From: Leptospira kobayashii
GTDB taxonomy: Bacteria > Spirochaetota > Leptospiria > Leptospirales > Leptospiraceae
DNA: 64,000 nt
Assembly: GCF_003114835.2 (NCBI RefSeq)
Contig: NZ_AP025028.1
Span: 2,694,001-2,758,000 of the forward strand
Direction: 5' to 3'
Shown: positions 1-8,739 of the stretch, one piece after another
Layout of the letters: each line of letters starts with the position of its first letter
Numbering within the stretch: position 1 is the first letter of the stretch
Translations under genes and position numbers: made by a program
Notes under the pieces: generated by a model
Databases searched by the model: none
Seen by the model: only the letters and a program-made list of their open reading frames with translations
What the model was told of the DNA's origin: nothing

Positions 1-2192
1 TTGATAAGAGAAAACAATTGGTCTTTTTCCAAATCGGTAACATACGTTACTTCTCTGAAAAGTGCATAAAGTTTGCGAACATACTCGTCATCCGCATTTT
101 GCAAAATATCTTTCAAAAGAGTATTGTCTTTTCCGAAAAGAATATCCATCGCTTGGTTTTTGAGCTTGGTTCCCTTGTCTTCGATTTTAGCCAAAGGTTT
201 CAAGATACGGAAAACTCTGATGACCAGACTTTCTTCGGAAACATTCATCCAATCGAATTTCCAAGTATGAGATAGGATGGATTTTGCCACCCAAAGGAAA
301 ACCTCGGGATGTTCTTTCGATTTATTGGAAACTGTTTCAATGAATAGATTTAACTCTGCGTATTTTTCATCCGAAACAAGGTTTTGGAAAACGGAACGGT
401 TTACCTTTACCGGAACTTCGAATAACAAACCGATCAGAATATTGATCGATTCCGGGTGATGCGCCCGGATCAAATCTTTGAATCCTTTTTTGATGTCCGT
501 GTTTTCCAATGACTTGGAAATCTTGAGAGCTTCCTCTTTGGAAAGTCCTTGGATCAAGGATTGCAATTCGGCTTCTCTTATTTTGTGAGAGAATTCCTCA
601 GTAGGCCAAGCTTTCGCAGCTTCTTCCAAGTAAAGATAAGCGGAAAGTCTTCGAACGGAATCCCTTGCGTTTTCTTCATCCACATAATGGGAGATAAAAA
701 ATTCACCTGCTTCGTTGGCTTCATCCGCATCACGTACGGCTTCCATTGCAATTTCCAATTTTTTATTCACGTCGGAAGTAGCTTGGAATTTTTGAGTCAA
801 TGTTTCGGAATGAGTGATCGCCTTTTCATGGTAAACCACTTCATCCTTCTTTTTAGGATTCATACCGATGTTAGCTTCTTTTTTCAGAACGGATTTAACT
901 TTAGCCCACCATTTGGACCAATCTTCCGCTTTCAAAAAAGTACCGATGAGTTCGTTCTTCATGTCAGCAACTAACATCTTATTATCATAAGATTTCAATA
1001 ATTGAGTCAGGAACTCGGCCAAGTTGTCTTGGAAAAGCGAAATCACTCCCGCTTTGTTTTCGTAATGTTGCACCCAAATATGATCTTTCTTCAAAGGTTT
1101 GAGAGAAGTGATCGCCATTTGAATGGAAAGTTTATGTTCTTTCTTTTCTGCAAAATCAACGAAGATGGAATCACCCGTTTGGGAAATAGAAGTAATCTTA
1201 CCTACTCCCCAGTTTCTATGCATTACGTAATTGTCCGTATCAAATACGATATTTCTCTCGAAGTTGGTGATACAAACTTTAACCGGTTTGCGGTTGTTGC
1301 CTAGTTCACTCATCTTGAGGAAGTCTTCGAGTAACGAGTGATTTGCGTATTTTTGTTTATAAGAACGGATCAGCTCGTTTCTTGCTTTTTGGGAAGCAGG
1401 CTCGTGTTCCAGAATCTTTTTAAGAAAGTAGATAACCTTGTCCCATTCTTCCATTTGTTTGAATGGTTCGACGATAGGATATAAAAGACCAACTAACCTT
1501 GTTTTTTCGCGTTGTGATAATAAAATCCGTTCGATCTTATCAAAGAAAGAAACGTCTTCGTAATTATTGGTAACGAGTATAGGCCAAATCTCTTCCATCT
1601 GCGCATAATCTTTATTTTTCGCAAAGATCTCTGCAGCTTGTTTGAGATAAGAAATCGCTTTCGGTCTGTCCTCTTCCATAATGGTGAGGGCGTATTTTTT
1701 AGCGATCTCCGGATTCTTTTTATCTTGTTTTGCTAATTTTTCCAGAACCACTTTGAGTTCTTTATTCTTTTTCAGTTTATCAAGAGCTTCCGCTTTCACG
1801 CGAAGGGCAAGTCTATGATCACCGAACTTCAAGATAGAATCAGTGATGTATTCGATAATGGTCCATTTTCCGTGGGCCTTAAAGGAATCTAAAATATTCT
1901 TAACTAAGTTCGCATCGCCCATGGGGTCTTCCATGAACGACAAAATCATCAGCATATATTTTGCTGAAATGGATTCCGGATGTTCTTTGAAATGGTCTTC
2001 TATTTTTTGTTTTGCTACTGCTAGCTTATCTTCGGCTTTGTAAGCCTCAATAATATCATCATAGATTTTGAATTTGGAAGCAGGAACAGAACTAGCATCC
2101 GCGCGTACATAAATCTCTTCGTTGAATAGCGCTGTCAGTTTATCAGAATCGGCTGTTTTGTTCGTTTTGTCTTCAGTAATAGTCTCGGGCAT
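1..2192 (-). CDS. greA: Long spirochaetal GreA-type transcription factor, N-terminal part (cut by window edge)
   Basis: The reading frame starts at ATG 2192 (MPETITEDK) behind a GAGGGA Shine-Dalgarno and runs off the window at base 1, giving 730 codons without a stop. Most of it is helical repeat-like sequence. Around residues 305-360 is a segment containing MHRNWGVGKI, VDFAEKKEHKLS and SLKPLKKDHIWV. From memory this matches the long (about 900-residue) GreA proteins of Borrelia and Leptospira, whose classical GreA coiled coil and C-terminal domain lie at the far end and would be outside this window. Known role of GreA: it stimulates transcript cleavage in backtracked RNA polymerase. The role of the long N-terminal extension is not known to me. 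It is downstream of flaA1 on the same strand but separated from it by a terminator. Confidence 0.75.
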   Translation of the reverse strand, partial: MPETITEDKTNKTADSDKLTALFNEEIYVRADASSVPASKFKIYDDIIEAYKAEDKLAVAKQKIEDHFKEHPESISAKYMLMILSFMEDPMGDANLVKNILDSFKAHGKWTIIEYITDSILKFGDHRLALRVKAEALDKLKKNKELKVVLEKLAKQDKKNPEIAKKYALTIMEEDRPKAISYLKQAAEIFAKNKDYAQMEEIWPILVTNNYEDVSFFDKIERILLSQREKTRLVGLLYPIVEPFKQMEEWDKVIYFLKKILEHEPASQKARNELIRSYKQKYANHSLLEDFLKMSELGNNRKPVKVCITNFERNIVFDTDNYVMHRNWGVGKITSISQTGDSIFVDFAEKKEHKLSIQMAITSLKPLKKDHIWVQHYENKAGVISLFQDNLAEFLTQLLKSYDNKMLVADMKNELIGTFLKAEDWSKWWAKVKSVLKKEANIGMNPKKKDEVVYHEKAITHSETLTQKFQATSDVNKKLEIAMEAVRDADEANEAGEFFISHYVDEENARDSVRRLSAYLYLEEAAKAWPTEEFSHKIREAELQSLIQGLSKEEALKISKSLENTDIKKGFKDLIRAHHPESINILIGLLFEVPVKVNRSVFQNLVSDEKYAELNLFIETVSNKSKEHPEVFLWVAKSILSHTWKFDWMNVSEESLVIRVFRILKPLAKIEDKGTKLKNQAMDILFGKDNTLLKDILQNADDEYVRKLYALFREVTYVTDLEKDQLFSLI

Positions 2193-2330
2193 GAGAAGAA
2201 TCTCCCTCTTCGTATTTCCAATAAAGGGTGGTTAATGTTCTAACGTTGTTACGGTATTTTTAGCGATGAGTACGCAAAAAGAACAGTCCTATAAGTAAGA
2301 ATCCAGCATAGTCTTGTTCTTGTAAAGTAC

Positions 2331-2359
2331 AAAAAACCCAGCCGTAGAGCTGGGTTTTT
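2331..2359 (-). terminator. Rho-independent terminator after flaA1
   Basis: Inverted repeat AAACCCAGC / GCTGGGTTT (2334-2342 and 2349-2357) with a 6-base loop. A-runs and T-runs flank it on both sides, so it can terminate minus-strand transcription leaving flaA1 (stop at 2383) before greA. Confidence 0.85.
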
Positions 2360-2382
2360 CTTCGGAGAATGGGGATTCTAAC

Positions 2383-3363
2383 TTATTTTCCTTGTCCACC
2401 GCCACAGTCACGAACCTTCGAGCCTGTAGAAATAGCACCGGATTTTTGGAGCATTTGCTCTAGCTTAACCTTGTTTTTGCAATCTTCGTCATCGAAGTCC
2501 AGGTTTGCACCGTCAAAATGAACTTCAAACGTATCTGCCAAAACTCTCAGTTCATCAAAGAAAAGATAAACCATTTCCCCTCCGGTTTGAGGAGTGGATC
2601 GAATTTTGAATTGTTTGAAGATCAGGTTTCTTGTCGCCGGGAAAGCATTCGCTTCTTGCGGGATCGCAGAAGGAATATCGATTTGAAGCGGTCTCCAACC
2701 TACGAAGTCGAGAGAACCGAATTGAAAGATATGGTTGTTGCCTGTATAGTCTTCAATCCAGCCTTCCAAAAGATATTCATTACCACGACCAAGTACCCAA
2801 ACCGAAACCGCTTTTACGTTACCGGGAGTTTCGATCCCGTAAACTTTTTCGAATTTCTTTTGGTTGTTTTCATCGATATACGGTCTTGCACGAGTGATCT
2901 CATATTCAGGAATACGAGGAGGACGAACGGTAACAACATTGTACCCAGGGTAAGTGAATTGAAACTTTACACCCAATACTTTTGCATTACCTGCATCCAC
3001 GTTCTTCACGTCTCCCGGTTTACCGGGAACCAATTTCACTTCACGAATTACCAGAGGCGACTTAACAGGATCGTTTAAGGAAGGAGAGTATTTATTATTC
3101 TCATCATACTTAATATCTCCCGATCCGTCTTTATTCACACCGTCTTTGTCCGTGAATGCTTCCCAACCGTAAGGTGCAGCACCTGTAGGAGCATCCCAGG
3201 ATTCGATGGTGATCGCTTTCAATTCCATGGAAGTGATATCATTTCCAATAGATGTAGCCACTCCACCGGAGATTTTGTATTGGGCTTGTGCAAACCCAAT
3301 TAGAAAAATTCCCGTAATTGTGGAAAGAGCTATGGCTGTTAATTTTTTATTATTTTCCATCAT
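2383..3363 (-). CDS. flaA1: Flagellar filament outer-layer (sheath) protein FlaA1
   Basis: This 326-residue exported protein has an N-terminal signal peptide ([13 protein letters not shown]... with cleavage near AQAQ, residue 27). The FlaA pattern is visible: [19 protein letters not shown] around residues 183-201, then [16 protein letters not shown] and a [15 protein letters not shown] strand near residues 266-280. The same blocks occur in the neighbouring protein, so the two are paralogues. In Leptospira FlaA1 and FlaA2 are periplasmic flagellar sheath proteins needed for the coiled shape and torque of the endoflagellum. It lies 12 bp downstream of flaA2, so the two are co-transcribed. The assignment as FlaA1 rather than FlaA2 rests on the larger size and distal position known for Leptospira. 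Confidence 0.92.
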   Translation of the reverse strand: MMENNKKLTAIALSTITGIFLIGFAQAQYKISGGVATSIGNDITSMELKAITIESWDAPTGAAPYGWEAFTDKDGVNKDGSGDIKYDENNKYSPSLNDPVKSPLVIREVKLVPGKPGDVKNVDAGNAKVLGVKFQFTYPGYNVVTVRPPRIPEYEITRARPYIDENNQKKFEKVYGIETPGNVKAVSVWVLGRGNEYLLEGWIEDYTGNNHIFQFGSLDFVGWRPLQIDIPSAIPQEANAFPATRNLIFKQFKIRSTPQTGGEMVYLFFDELRVLADTFEVHFDGANLDFDDEDCKNKVKLEQMLQKSGAISTGSKVRDCGGGQGK

Positions 3364-3375
3364 GATACCGCCCTA

Positions 3376-4089
3376 CTACCAGTTGTCCTTGATCTCGGAT
3401 CCAGGGTATTTTGCTTCCGAACGATCTGTACGAACTTGTAAATCGTCAACATAGAAGTAAAAATCTCCCGCAACCTCATGAACATCTGAAGTTACAAATA
3501 ATGATACAAAATGTAAGTTTTTATCCAAAAGAGCAAACCTTGTGCTTTGTGGAATGAAACCGGGAATCGTTGCGGTTAGTTTTCTCCAACCGAAAAAATC
3601 CAATTTCCCTAAACGAACATTATGCGTAGTATCTTTATAATCGCGAAATTTAGCGAAAAGAGTGTGACGGTATTTTCTTCCCAAAACCCAAATGGAGATT
3701 TGGCGAACTTTACCTTTGATTATAAATTCGTGCGGAGGCATGAGCTCAACCCGATCGAAACCTTTGCTCTCGAAACGTGTCTTCACGCCGAGGATATGGT
3801 TTTTTTCAAGCTTGTCACCGCCACCATCCGGAACAGTTTTTTCGTCAAACACGTCCTTAATGAGTCCACGTTGCACTAATTTTAGTGTTTTGGTTTCCCC
3901 AAGAGGAGTTGTTGATTTAACTCTCCAGTCTTCCGCCTCTTCAAAATCATCTAAAACGACTTTTTTGAGAGGACTATCATCATCATTTACTGCCGCTTGT
4001 TGGCCCGCACCGGTATCGGCTTGTGCATACAACATTCCTATTGAAAGGAAGAGGCCTAACATAAGTTTGGTCATTCCTAATTTCCCCAT
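3376..4089 (-). CDS. flaA2: Flagellar filament outer-layer (sheath) protein FlaA2
   Basis: 237 residues from ATG 4089, chosen because TAGGAG lies 8 bases upstream. A GTG nine bases further out would sit on the Shine-Dalgarno. There is a signal peptide (residues 1-24, ending MLYAQA). The FlaA core shows ISIWVLGRKYRHTLFAKF around residues 130-150, LGKLDFFGWRKLTATIPGF, and FYFYVDDLQVRTD near the C-terminus. This is the smaller, promoter-proximal FlaA, consistent with Leptospira FlaA2, whose loss is reported to be polar on flaA1. It acts in the periplasm as part of the flagellar sheath. It begins 11 bp after the stop of a PUR-domain gene. Confidence 0.92.
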   Translation of the reverse strand: MGKLGMTKLMLGLFLSIGMLYAQADTGAGQQAAVNDDDSPLKKVVLDDFEEAEDWRVKSTTPLGETKTLKLVQRGLIKDVFDEKTVPDGGGDKLEKNHILGVKTRFESKGFDRVELMPPHEFIIKGKVRQISIWVLGRKYRHTLFAKFRDYKDTTHNVRLGKLDFFGWRKLTATIPGFIPQSTRFALLDKNLHFVSLFVTSDVHEVAGDFYFYVDDLQVRTDRSEAKYPGSEIKDNW

Positions 4090-4100
4090 GAAACTCACTC

Positions 4101-4340
4101 CTAAAAGGCTCCTAACTCCGGGTCTTTCGTATTATCAGTATCGGATATTTGGCTTTTGAATTTATGCAAGATTTCGATCATTCGATCGATTCCTTCAGCA
4201 GGAAGAAAAATCGAAGACTTTTTGCTATTCGACCATTCCGAAACCTTCAGGTAAAAGCCAGCTTGGTTTTTCTTTAAATCCACCAGGAAGGTCTTATTCT
4301 GTGTAACGATCTTCTCGGTTAGGATTTCGGGGTCCACCAT
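4101..4340 (-). CDS. Small PUR-domain (DUF3276-like) nucleic-acid-binding protein
   Basis: 79 residues, starting MVDPEILTEK behind AAGGA. The central stretch has the PUR fold pattern: TFLVDLKKNQAGFYLKVSE (four-strand core, residues 17-35), then SSIFLPAEGIDRMIEILHKF (strand plus helix). PUR-family proteins are small, sequence-selective single-stranded DNA/RNA binders. Borrelia has a relative, BpuR, which binds RNA and DNA. There is one PUR repeat, so it would dimerise. It sits just upstream of flaA2 (the flaA2 start is 11 bp past its stop), which suggests co-expression and possibly post-transcriptional control of sheath protein synthesis. That control is inference. Confidence 0.7.
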   Translation of the reverse strand: MVDPEILTEKIVTQNKTFLVDLKKNQAGFYLKVSEWSNSKKSSIFLPAEGIDRMIEILHKFKSQISDTDNTKDPELGAF

Positions 4341-4427
4341 GCATTCCTTCTCCCTGCCTACACCTAATTATCGGACACCAATATCCATTCCTTAGCCGTT
4401 TTGTCTTTTTTATTCGATTTACTCCGA

Positions 4428-4898
4428 TTAAGCAAATCGTTTTCGCAACTCCCGCGCATAAGCCAAATCATTTGTCAATTTGCGGAGGCGTTTGATATAA
4501 TAATGGGTCACTTCTTTGTAGAATTTGGTCTCCATTTCCCTACTTTTGGCAAACATATCGTGCAAATCCTTGTAACGGAGTTCATAAAGTTCGGAATTTT
4601 CCTTTGCTTCCACTTTCGCTACACGTTTTTCTCCATCAAAAAAAGGCAACTCACCGAAATGATCCCCCTCTCCGATCGTAACCAGCTGAACGTCGTCCCC
4701 TTGGCTTGTAGAGGTGGAAATTTGCAAAGTTCCGTATTTTACAATGTACATAGACTCAGCTTCTTCTCCTATATCGTAGAGAACATTTCTGGGAGGTAGG
4801 TGAATTTCGTGAATTTTTTCAGCAATATGAAGAACTTCGTCTTGGTTTAGGGTGTGAAAGAGGTATATTTTTTTTAAACTCTCAACTTTGGGATTCAT
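4428..4898 (-). CDS. Cyclic-nucleotide-binding domain protein (Crp-like sensor domain, no DNA-binding domain)
   Basis: 156 residues starting MNPKVESLKK at ATG 4898, with TAGGAG six bases upstream. An in-frame start at 4961 has no ribosome site. The cNMP-binding beta-roll is complete: FHTLNQDEVLHIA, PPRNVLYDIGEEAESMYIV, YGTLQIS, then the phosphate-binding cassette GEGDHFGELPFFDGEKRVA near residues 77-95. In that cassette the usual FGE-x-A-L-L...R-A core is only partly kept (FGELPFF, EKRVA). After the roll there are only about 40 charged helical residues and no helix-turn-helix. It probably acts through protein partners. A terminator-like hairpin lies in its leader (4981-5011). Confidence 0.82.
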   Translation of the reverse strand: MNPKVESLKKIYLFHTLNQDEVLHIAEKIHEIHLPPRNVLYDIGEEAESMYIVKYGTLQISTSTSQGDDVQLVTIGEGDHFGELPFFDGEKRVAKVEAKENSELYELRYKDLHDMFAKSREMETKFYKEVTHYYIKRLRKLTNDLAYARELRKRFA

Positions 4899-4980
4899 GA
4901 AAACTCCTAGATTTCCTGATGAAGTGGATATTTTCTCAATTTGGCAAGAGAAAATTGGCATTACCGACGTCTCTTTCTAT

Positions 4981-5011
4981 ATAAAAAAAATCCCACATGG
5001 GAAATGCGGGA
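4981..5011 (-). terminator. Intrinsic-terminator hairpin in the leader of the cNMP-binding gene
   Basis: Read on the minus strand: stem TCCCGCAT / ATGTGGGA (5011-5004 and 4998-4991, one G-U pair), 5-base loop, followed directly by eight T. It lies about 85 bases upstream of the start at 4898. No minus-strand gene lies immediately upstream for it to terminate (the next one is the kinase ending at 5796, beyond an opposing gene). It may be an attenuator or a guard against antisense read-through. Confidence 0.6.
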
Positions 5012-5183
5012 ATTTTAAGTGGAAACATAGAATAGGCTTAAAGTCTAGAACCGATGGAACTAAACTCTATATTTAATATACTAGGAATTTTAGTTACTGC
5101 CAAGCGGAGAAGTACTATAAAAATATGTAAAAAATATGGATTTTGTAGAAACTAGACAGGAAAACGAAAAAAACGAGGGAAGA

Positions 5184-5804
5184 ATGAGCCAAAAGAAGAA
5201 AGTGATCCTTGTAGAAGACCACGCTGTCACAAGGGTTGGGGTGAAACACGTAGTAAATTCCTCGCCGGATTTTGAAGTTGTAGGAGAAGCGGAACATTCC
5301 TCTCAAATTGCGTCTCTCTTAAAAGAAAAAGACCCTGACTTCCTGTTACTTGATTTACGAATCCCCGGTGAGAATGTCCTGAATATGGTAAAGGATTGGA
5401 AAAAAGAATTTCCAAACCTGAAAGTTGTCACTTTAACAATGTTAGATGAACAACCGATCGTTCATTCTGCCATTGAGGCAGGGGTAGACGGTTATCTTTT
5501 AAAATCGGACGATCTAGGCAGTCTTACCAAAAACCTGACCGATATTGCTTCCGGAAAAACAGTATATTCAAAAAATCTAAAACTTATCTTCAACCGTAAA
5601 CCGCAAGACGGGAAAGTTGCAAATAAAAAAGAAAAACAAATTCTAACCTTACTCGGCCAGGGAAAAACTTACCAGGAGATAGGAACTGAAATCGGCTTAT
5701 CAAAACGAACCGTAGAATATCACGTAGGCCGCTTAAAAGATCGTTTTAATTCCAAAACCGTTGCCGAGCTGATCGGGCGAGCCAAAGAACAGATGTTAAT
5801 TTAA
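5184..5804 (+). CDS. LuxR/NarL-family response regulator
   Basis: 206 residues from ATG 5184 (MSQKKKVILVEDHAV), preceded by GAGGGA. An in-frame start at 5136 would add 16 charged residues without a ribosome site. The receiver domain (residues 4-120) has the acidic pocket VILVEDH, the phosphoacceptor Asp in FLLLDLRIPGE, Thr in VTLTML and Lys in LLKSDD. The C-terminal helix-turn-helix (about 145-205) has ILTLLGQGKTYQEIGTEIGL and SKRTVEYHVGRL. It is a DNA-binding output protein of a two-component system. The gene converges with the hybrid kinase and overlaps its 3' end by 9 bp, so the kinase is a likely but unproven partner. Confidence 0.9.
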   Translation: MSQKKKVILVEDHAVTRVGVKHVVNSSPDFEVVGEAEHSSQIASLLKEKDPDFLLLDLRIPGENVLNMVKDWKKEFPNLKVVTLTMLDEQPIVHSAIEAGVDGYLLKSDDLGSLTKNLTDIASGKTVYSKNLKLIFNRKPQDGKVANKKEKQILTLLGQGKTYQEIGTEIGLSKRTVEYHVGRLKDRFNSKTVAELIGRAKEQMLI

Positions 5805-8453
5805 AGAAAGGAGTTTCTTGATTTCACTTAAGAGTCTTTCGTCAGAGACAGTCTTTTTCAAGAAAGCATCTCCTCCGATGGCAATTACATCTTCTTCCAA
5901 TTTTTTGCCTGTGTTCGGGTCCGTTTGAGAGCTGGACAATAAAAGAGAACGTATCTCCACCATATCGTTATCAGAATACAACTCCTGCAAAAACTGAATG
6001 CCTGTTTTGTCAGGCATTGCATAATCCACTATGATCAAATCCGGTTTCAATTTCCCAATGGAACGAATCGCATGATCGGGAAACTCTTCTTCCCAAACAA
6101 TACAAGGAAGGCCCTTTAGTATTTTTCTAAGTTGGTTCCTGTATCCTGGATTATCATCTAACAAAAGAACTACTTTTTCATAATTGGGAAGATAGAATTT
6201 AAAAGTGGAACCTTTTTCATTTTGAGACAAAGCTTCCAGCCTTCCTCCATGACGATCCGTCACTTCCTTACAGAAAGCAAGCCCCACTCCCGCTCCGATC
6301 TCATCGTTGGTTCCTTTTCTGAGATAGTTAAATCCGGAATCAAAAATAGTAGAAAGCCAAACTTCGGGAATCCCAATCCCCGAATCCTCAACGGAAAAAC
6401 ACCAAACTTTATCTTCTTCCGAGAGGCTCAAACGGATGGAACCTCCGTTGTGGGTAAATTTGATGGAATTGGAAATCAGATTCCAAAGAAGATGTTCGAT
6501 TAGGTTCGGATCTCCTATCCCTACGGAAGATTCCGAAACATCCGTAGTCAGAATGATTTTTTTTGCATCCGCGAGCGGTTTCGCCTTTTCCAAAAGAGAT
6601 TCCGCCAGAACATAATAGTCAAACAGTTGATAATCGGGAAATACCGTCGCATTTTGAAACCGGGAATACTGGATCAATTCCTCCACCATGGAAAGCAGGT
6701 TTTTCAACCCGGAGGAGGCGTCTCCCAATACCTGTTTGGTATTTTCGGGAGAAAGGCTGGGAGGAGTTTCCGTAAGAAGATTGACTACGGAAGAAATCCC
6801 GAAAAGAGGCGAACGGATATCATGCGAAACGATGGAGATGAATTTGTCTTTCATTTCACTTGCTTTTTCCGCCCTTTCCTTTTCACGACGAAGTTCGATC
6901 GTTTTCCAATCGACTTCTTTTCGCAAATTCAATGTTAGATATTCTGCGGTTTCCCAGGCGTATGAATTTCTGCTGGAAATAATAACGGCAAGACAGATGG
7001 AATAAATACTAAACCCGAAGTCCGTTAAAAAAGGAAGATCCCATCTTTTCAGAAAAACGATGGAATCGAAAATCGTTGTGAAAAGAATCACAAAAGATCC
7101 TATCAAAAACACGAATCCGGTGTATCTGGTGTCCTTATTTTGAATGGATTTTACCGCAGCATAAAGGGACGATAAAAGTATGATGACCATATAGGCTTGC
7201 GTCACCTGAAGCAGTTTCGTATAATACTGATAAGGTGCCAAACTGATTACGATTCCGAAAAATGCGATCGGAATCAGGTATAAATTGCGCACCTTACTAC
7301 GAAGAAAGGCCGCAAAAAAATCGAAAAAGAATAAGACCGAAAATAATTGTGCGGAAATAAATGCCAGATATTCCAGTCGAATCTGTAACATCTCCATAAA
7401 ATCACTGGGCTCGAACCAGTCCCTGGTAATCCTTTCGAACAATAAAATACGAATGAGCCAGGAGAAACAAAGTAAGGCATACCAAAACGTATATCTTTCC
7501 TTGGATCTGTGAAAAAATAGAACGAAATGATAAAGTGCGAGTAAGAAGAAAACCCCTACGAAAAAAAGTTTTTTTCTCTCCTTGAATCTCAACCAAACAA
7601 GCGTTTTGCCGGAGCTTCCCAAAACCGGACTGTAGTAAGGTCCTCCTCTGGAATAAAGGTAATTGGACACTAACAAATAAAGAACTGTGCCTTCCTGGAC
7701 CCGAAAGGCACGCGCACTTTCCGTATAATAACCGATGCTATCTTCTTTGTTAGTTGAGAGTTTTCCTGCGCTGCCCAACTCACTGAGCCCGAGCCCTGGA
7801 TTCCAGGAAAATAATTTATATGCGGAGGACGCCTCTCTCAAATAAACCATGAGTCCACCGGGTTCATCCACCAGTATCCTCAAACGGTAAGTTACGAAAC
7901 CATGGGCAGGAAGGTTTTGATTGACCCAGTAACCGGGAATAGCAAGTGCCTTCGGCTTTTCTTTCTCCAAGGAAAGAAATTCGCTCTCCGATTTGGGGAG
8001 TTTGCCCGGAAATGCATCCCACTCTCCTGCCAAAGGAAATGGTTCCAATTTGGTCAGATCGAGTCCTCTTAGATCCAGAACTCCGCCTTTTGGCTTAATC
8101 GTGGTAACTACGATCCCGTTGTCTTTTTTACATGAGTTCAGGAAAAGAAAGGAAACGAGAATGGAAAAAGAAAAACATAACTTGAGTAAGTTGGTAAAGC
8201 CACCAACCGCCTCCCCCGTCGCTTGAAGACGAACCTCCTCCCGAACTACCGGAACTTGCTCCGGCGCCTGCGGAAAGCCCTCCTTTTCCCGAAAATTCAG
8301 AAGAAGAAGATGCAGCTTACCGGGAGAAAGATCCGATTCCCGTTTGCAAAGAAAAAGAATCACCGTCCAAAACGATTTCAATGTTTCCGTCAGGAATGGG
8401 AAGTAAATGAGAGCAGTCTTTTTTAACATTTTGGCGGTGTAGTACATCATCAT
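5796..8453 (-). CDS. Hybrid sensor histidine kinase: 7TM-DISM extracellular/membrane part, HisKA-HATPase, C-terminal receiver
   Basis: In order: a lipoprotein-type signal (hydrophobic run ending FLFLNSC, Cys codon at 8132-8130); an extracellular 7TMR-DISM_2-like domain (LPAHGFVTYRLRI, GLMVYLREASSAY); seven membrane helices; HisKA with SIVSHDIRSPL; HATPase with NLISNSIKF, DSGIGIP and GAGVGLAFCKE; and a C-terminal receiver with VVLLLDDN, DLIIVDYAMPD and FLKK. The frame stays open to 8453, but the sequence upstream of about 8190 (residues 1-88) does not look like this protein, and another frame looks more coding there. No ATG, GTG or TTG occurs between about 8190 and the signal peptide, so the true start is unclear. 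It overlaps the convergent response regulator by 9 bp. Confidence 0.85.
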   Translation of the reverse strand: MMMYYTAKMLKKTALIYFPFLTETLKSFWTVILFLCKRESDLSPGKLHLLLLNFREKEGFPQAPEQVPVVREEVRLQATGEAVGGFTNLLKLCFSFSILVSFLFLNSCKKDNGIVVTTIKPKGGVLDLRGLDLTKLEPFPLAGEWDAFPGKLPKSESEFLSLEKEKPKALAIPGYWVNQNLPAHGFVTYRLRILVDEPGGLMVYLREASSAYKLFSWNPGLGLSELGSAGKLSTNKEDSIGYYTESARAFRVQEGTVLYLLVSNYLYSRGGPYYSPVLGSSGKTLVWLRFKERKKLFFVGVFFLLALYHFVLFFHRSKERYTFWYALLCFSWLIRILLFERITRDWFEPSDFMEMLQIRLEYLAFISAQLFSVLFFFDFFAAFLRSKVRNLYLIPIAFFGIVISLAPYQYYTKLLQVTQAYMVIILLSSLYAAVKSIQNKDTRYTGFVFLIGSFVILFTTIFDSIVFLKRWDLPFLTDFGFSIYSICLAVIISSRNSYAWETAEYLTLNLRKEVDWKTIELRREKERAEKASEMKDKFISIVSHDIRSPLFGISSVVNLLTETPPSLSPENTKQVLGDASSGLKNLLSMVEELIQYSRFQNATVFPDYQLFDYYVLAESLLEKAKPLADAKKIILTTDVSESSVGIGDPNLIEHLLWNLISNSIKFTHNGGSIRLSLSEEDKVWCFSVEDSGIGIPEVWLSTIFDSGFNYLRKGTNDEIGAGVGLAFCKEVTDRHGGRLEALSQNEKGSTFKFYLPNYEKVVLLLDDNPGYRNQLRKILKGLPCIVWEEEFPDHAIRSIGKLKPDLIIVDYAMPDKTGIQFLQELYSDNDMVEIRSLLLSSSQTDPNTGKKLEEDVIAIGGDAFLKKTVSDERLLSEIKKLLSLN

Positions 8454-8526
8454 TTAAATCCAGTGCGGGTAAATACAAACCTATTTGCGCAGGAATAGAA
8501 CATTTTTTTCCTCTGCGAGCAAGTTT
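8200..8526 (-). pseudogene. Coding-like remnant interrupted by stops, ending in a Gly/Ser-rich tail
   Basis: In the frame that continues from the small membrane ORF above it (stop TAA 8529-8527), the sequence reads protein-like: GKKCSIPAQIGLYLPALDLN, then LLPIPDGNIEIVLDGDSFS, and then TAA at 8319-8317. It continues in the same frame into a serine/glycine-rich stretch (SSSSEFSGKGG, GSSGGGSSSSDGGGGWW, ending at 8200). There is no ATG; TTG at 8478 could start a 53-residue product. I do not recognise the family. It could be a decayed gene with two nonsense codons, a short real gene, or chance. Confidence 0.3.
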
Positions 8527-8739
8527 TTAAAATATTTCCGAACCTGGTAAATTTCCCTCGTCCTGGAAATTTCTTTCCGAATCGAAATAAACGTATGTTT
8601 TATAATCTTCAATGTGAAAGGTAAGACTAAGAAGGAAAAAAATAATCAGGAAGCTTCCGAAGCCAGACAAACTTTTTTTCAAAAGCAAAGATTTCAAAAA
8701 CCAAACAATCGTAATTCGAAAAATTTTCGAAAGGAACAT
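8527..8739 (-). CDS. Possible small membrane protein
   Basis: 70 codons from ATG 8739 (MFLSKIFRIT), with one strongly hydrophobic segment (FGSFLIIFFLLSLTF) preceded by basic residues and a polar tail (YVYFDSERNFQDEGN). The frame is open up to 8865. There is no clear Shine-Dalgarno. It lies upstream of the hybrid kinase on the same strand. No family is recognised. It might be the intact 5' end of the interrupted coding-like stretch that follows. The remaining stretch 8740-8988 shows nothing else I can support. Confidence 0.3.
   Translation of the reverse strand: MFLSKIFRITIVWFLKSLLLKKSLSGFGSFLIIFFLLSLTFHIEDYKTYVYFDSERNFQDEGNLPGSEIF

Noticed and set aside
2518..4159. Plus-strand open frames across flaA1 and flaA2
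   Set aside because: Both FlaA proteins are well supported on the other strand with signal peptides and ribosome sites.
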